Shown here piece after piece: positions 5,933 through 7,368 of a stretch of 7,368 nt of DNA. The position numbers and the translations under genes were made by a program. This DNA comes from an uncultured Caulobacterales bacterium (GTDB lineage Bacteria > Pseudomonadota > Alphaproteobacteria > Caulobacterales > Maricaulaceae). The first letter of the stretch is position 1. Every line of letters begins with the position of its first letter. Under the pieces are notes generated by a model, which was given only the letters and a program-made list of their open reading frames with translations, did no database searches and was not told where the DNA came from. The stretch covers positions 1 through 7,368 of the forward strand of contig CALJNJ010000054.1 in assembly GCA_937981945.1 (NCBI GenBank), in the 5' to 3' direction.

Positions 5933-5960
5933 ACTATAAAATGGGCGGTTTGCAAAGCAA
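5933..5960 (-). promoter_or_regulatory. Candidate promoter of the FMN reductase-nth unit
   Basis: On the minus strand TATAGT (5933-5938) is a good -10 hexamer. TTGCTT (5955-5960) lies 16 bp further upstream as a partial -35. The start point would be near 5926, giving a leader of about 17 nt. The palindrome TTTGCAAA (5949-5956) overlaps the -35 side of the spacer and could be an operator. Confidence 0.42.
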
Positions 5961-5984
5961 GGGGGTTCATTTGAGGCCTGTGGA

Positions 5985-6467
5985 TTAGCCGTTTTTCAAA
6001 AACACATACCACGCCCCGGTTCCGCCGTGGCGTATATGGGCCGGCGCAAATTCTGATATGACGGGCCTGATATCCGGATGTTCGAGCCAGCCTGGGAGCG
6101 ACCTGCGCAAAACGCCCTGCCCGCGAAGGCCTTTACCGGTCACCACTAAAACACAGGACATATTGCGATTATAGGACCGGATGATGGCGCGGCGCAGTGC
6201 CTTGGAAGCTTGTTGAGACGTCATATCATGAAGATCAATTTTGGCCCCAATATCTATTTTTCCGCGTCTGGTTTTTTTATCCGCGCGAATATTGGGGCGC
6301 CCGGGATTGCCGGGCTTCGCAATCAATTGCTCCGGCGGCAATCTGAGAAGGGTTTCAAAACTTTCAACTTGGCCGGGTCGTGAGCTTCCCTTTTTCAGAG
6401 GCGCAACCGTCCGAGACACACGGCGCCAAATGATTTTATCGTCATCATTATCGGAATTCCGTGTCAT
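5985..6467 (-). CDS. Smr-domain (MutS2 C-terminal-like) protein
   Basis: A 160-residue stand-alone Smr protein. The N-terminal part (about 1-70) is charged and probably disordered, starting TRNSDNDDDK. The Smr domain spans about 73-160: the entry motif KIDLHDMT (76-83, normally LDLHG), the core VLVVTGKG (106-113), GVLRRSLPGWL (118-128) and HGGTGAWYVFLK (147-158). Smr domains of this kind have nicking endonuclease or RNA-cleaving activity in studied members; the substrate here is unknown. I chose the ATG at 6467 over a longer in-frame start at 6521. The former has GAGG 7 nt upstream, and it overlaps the EamA stop as ATGA (6464-6467). The longer frame would add 18 residues with no family resemblance and overlap the transporter gene by 58 bp. 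The D in place of G after DLH is a small deviation. Confidence 0.9.
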   Translation of the reverse strand: MTRNSDNDDDKIIWRRVSRTVAPLKKGSSRPGQVESFETLLRLPPEQLIAKPGNPGRPNIRADKKTRRGKIDIGAKIDLHDMTSQQASKALRRAIIRSYNRNMSCVLVVTGKGLRGQGVLRRSLPGWLEHPDIRPVISEFAPAHIRHGGTGAWYVFLKNG

Positions 6468-7366
6468 GGCCCGGCCTCGGAAACGGTCTTCGGCGCAGCC
6501 TTCCCCTGCTGCGCAAGCCAAATAGCGACCAGGATCAAAGCGGCGCCGCCGGCTTGTAATCCCGCCAGCGGCTCATTGAATAAGCCCCATGCAATACCTG
6601 CAGCCACAACGGGCTGCACGGCAACCATGACGCCTGCAATCGCAGCCGGCGTTTTCCCAAGTCCGATAATGATAAGTCCCTGACCCATAACCTGAACAAT
6701 TATGGCCAAAAACAAAGGCGCTTTCAAACCCGAAATATCACTCGGCATAAAAGCTTCACCGGAAAATTTAACCCATAAAGCCCCGACAAAAAGTTCGGTC
6801 AAAGTCAGCCAAAAAATGGTTTCTATTCCGCTTAAAGATCGGCGCGCCATTTTGGAGCAAATCAGATAAGCCGACACTAAAGCCGCCGCCGCCAGTGACA
6901 ATAAATCGCCTCGGAGCACACCCTTACTGCCGTCTCCCCCGCCCAGAGAAAGGCCTGCCGCCCCAATGACCGCCAGTAAAACCGCCAGAAACCAAATAGG
7001 CGCCGGGCGCTCTTTCAGAATCAGCCAAGCCAGAAATCCAACACCAATATTTCCCAAACTCACTATAAATGTGGCATTGGCAACGGTTGTAATTGCCAGG
7101 CCCCAATGCCAAAGCGCGATATCGCAAGCAAAAAATATTCCGGCTAATATAACGATTTTGTTGGGTTTTTTCGGCAAGCGTTTTTGAATAACCAGAACCA
7201 AGACCAACAAGATGGGTAAGGCCAGCAAATAACGCCAAAACGCGATAGCTTGCGGCCCCAGATCCCCCAGACCCAACCTTAGCCCGATGGGTGCAAAGCC
7301 AATACAAACACCGCCCGCTAAAACCGTTAGAGGGCCTGCCAGTTTATGATTGCTCATGCGCGTCAT
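6464..7366 (-). CDS. EamA/DMT-superfamily transporter
   Basis: A 300-residue inner-membrane protein with about ten predicted helices (roughly 10-31, 40-61, 70-90, 95-117, 122-141, 153-171, 181-200, 214-236, 242-262, 267-287), the 2 x 5 duplicated EamA layout. Typical signatures are FWRYLLALP (43-51) in helix 2, LKERP (117-121) at the end of helix 4, and the matching LFNEPL (262-267) at the end of helix 9. Members export or take up small metabolites such as amino acids, nucleosides or their derivatives; the substrate cannot be predicted. The gene reaches to within 2 bases of the window edge, so the ATG at 7366 is uncertain: a second in-frame ATG is at 7357 and a start beyond the window is possible. 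Its TGA overlaps the Smr start codon, indicating translational coupling and one transcript. Confidence 0.9.
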   Translation of the reverse strand: MTRMSNHKLAGPLTVLAGGVCIGFAPIGLRLGLGDLGPQAIAFWRYLLALPILLVLVLVIQKRLPKKPNKIVILAGIFFACDIALWHWGLAITTVANATFIVSLGNIGVGFLAWLILKERPAPIWFLAVLLAVIGAAGLSLGGGDGSKGVLRGDLLSLAAAALVSAYLICSKMARRSLSGIETIFWLTLTELFVGALWVKFSGEAFMPSDISGLKAPLFLAIIVQVMGQGLIIIGLGKTPAAIAGVMVAVQPVVAAGIAWGLFNEPLAGLQAGGAALILVAIWLAQQGKAAPKTVSEAGP

Positions 7367-7368
7367 AA

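Noticed and set aside
6468..6521. A longer Smr reading frame starting at 6521.
   Set aside because: The extra 18 residues lie entirely within the EamA gene and look unlike the family. The 6467 start has a ribosome-binding site and the ATGA overlap.

Overview
The window looks like an ordinary stretch of chromosome from an alphaproteobacterium of moderate G+C content. The clues are the lolA-xthA pairing, an alphaproteobacterial-style stand-alone Smr protein, an adenosine-kinase-like PfkB protein and dense gene packing. A marine group such as the Hyphomonadales/Maricaulales relatives is possible, but this is inferred from protein flavour only. I see no tRNA, rRNA, CRISPR array, insertion sequence, integrase, phage gene or toxin-antitoxin pair.

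Layout from left to right. The 3' part of a YhhN/TMEM86-type membrane protein (+) enters from the left edge and meets the lolA-xthA pair (-) tail to tail. LolA carries lipoproteins across the periplasm; XthA is exonuclease III/AP endonuclease. A 198-bp intergenic region separates lolA from a divergently transcribed MarR-type regulator (+). The regulator meets a PfkB/adenosine-kinase-like gene (-) tail to tail. A 77-bp divergent region separates that kinase from an ATP-grasp ligase-like gene (+), which meets nth (-) tail to tail. Endonuclease III (nth) lies 5 nt downstream of an NADPH-dependent FMN reductase gene (-), forming an operon with its own candidate promoter. Further upstream on the same strand, an EamA/DMT transporter is joined to an Smr-domain protein by an ATGA stop/start overlap.

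Functionally this is mixed housekeeping: base excision repair (xthA, nth), a possible nucleic-acid nuclease (Smr), envelope biogenesis (lolA), nucleoside or sugar phosphorylation (PfkB), redox chemistry (FMN reductase) and export (EamA). I see no coherent undescribed multi-gene system. The most open question is the substrate of the orphan ATP-grasp enzyme. The most notable architectural points are the three convergent gene pairs that all overlap by exactly 4 bp through their stop codons, a perfect inverted repeat in the lolA/marR intergenic region, a palindrome filling the ribosome-binding region of xthA, and the arginine-rich C-terminal tail of LolA.
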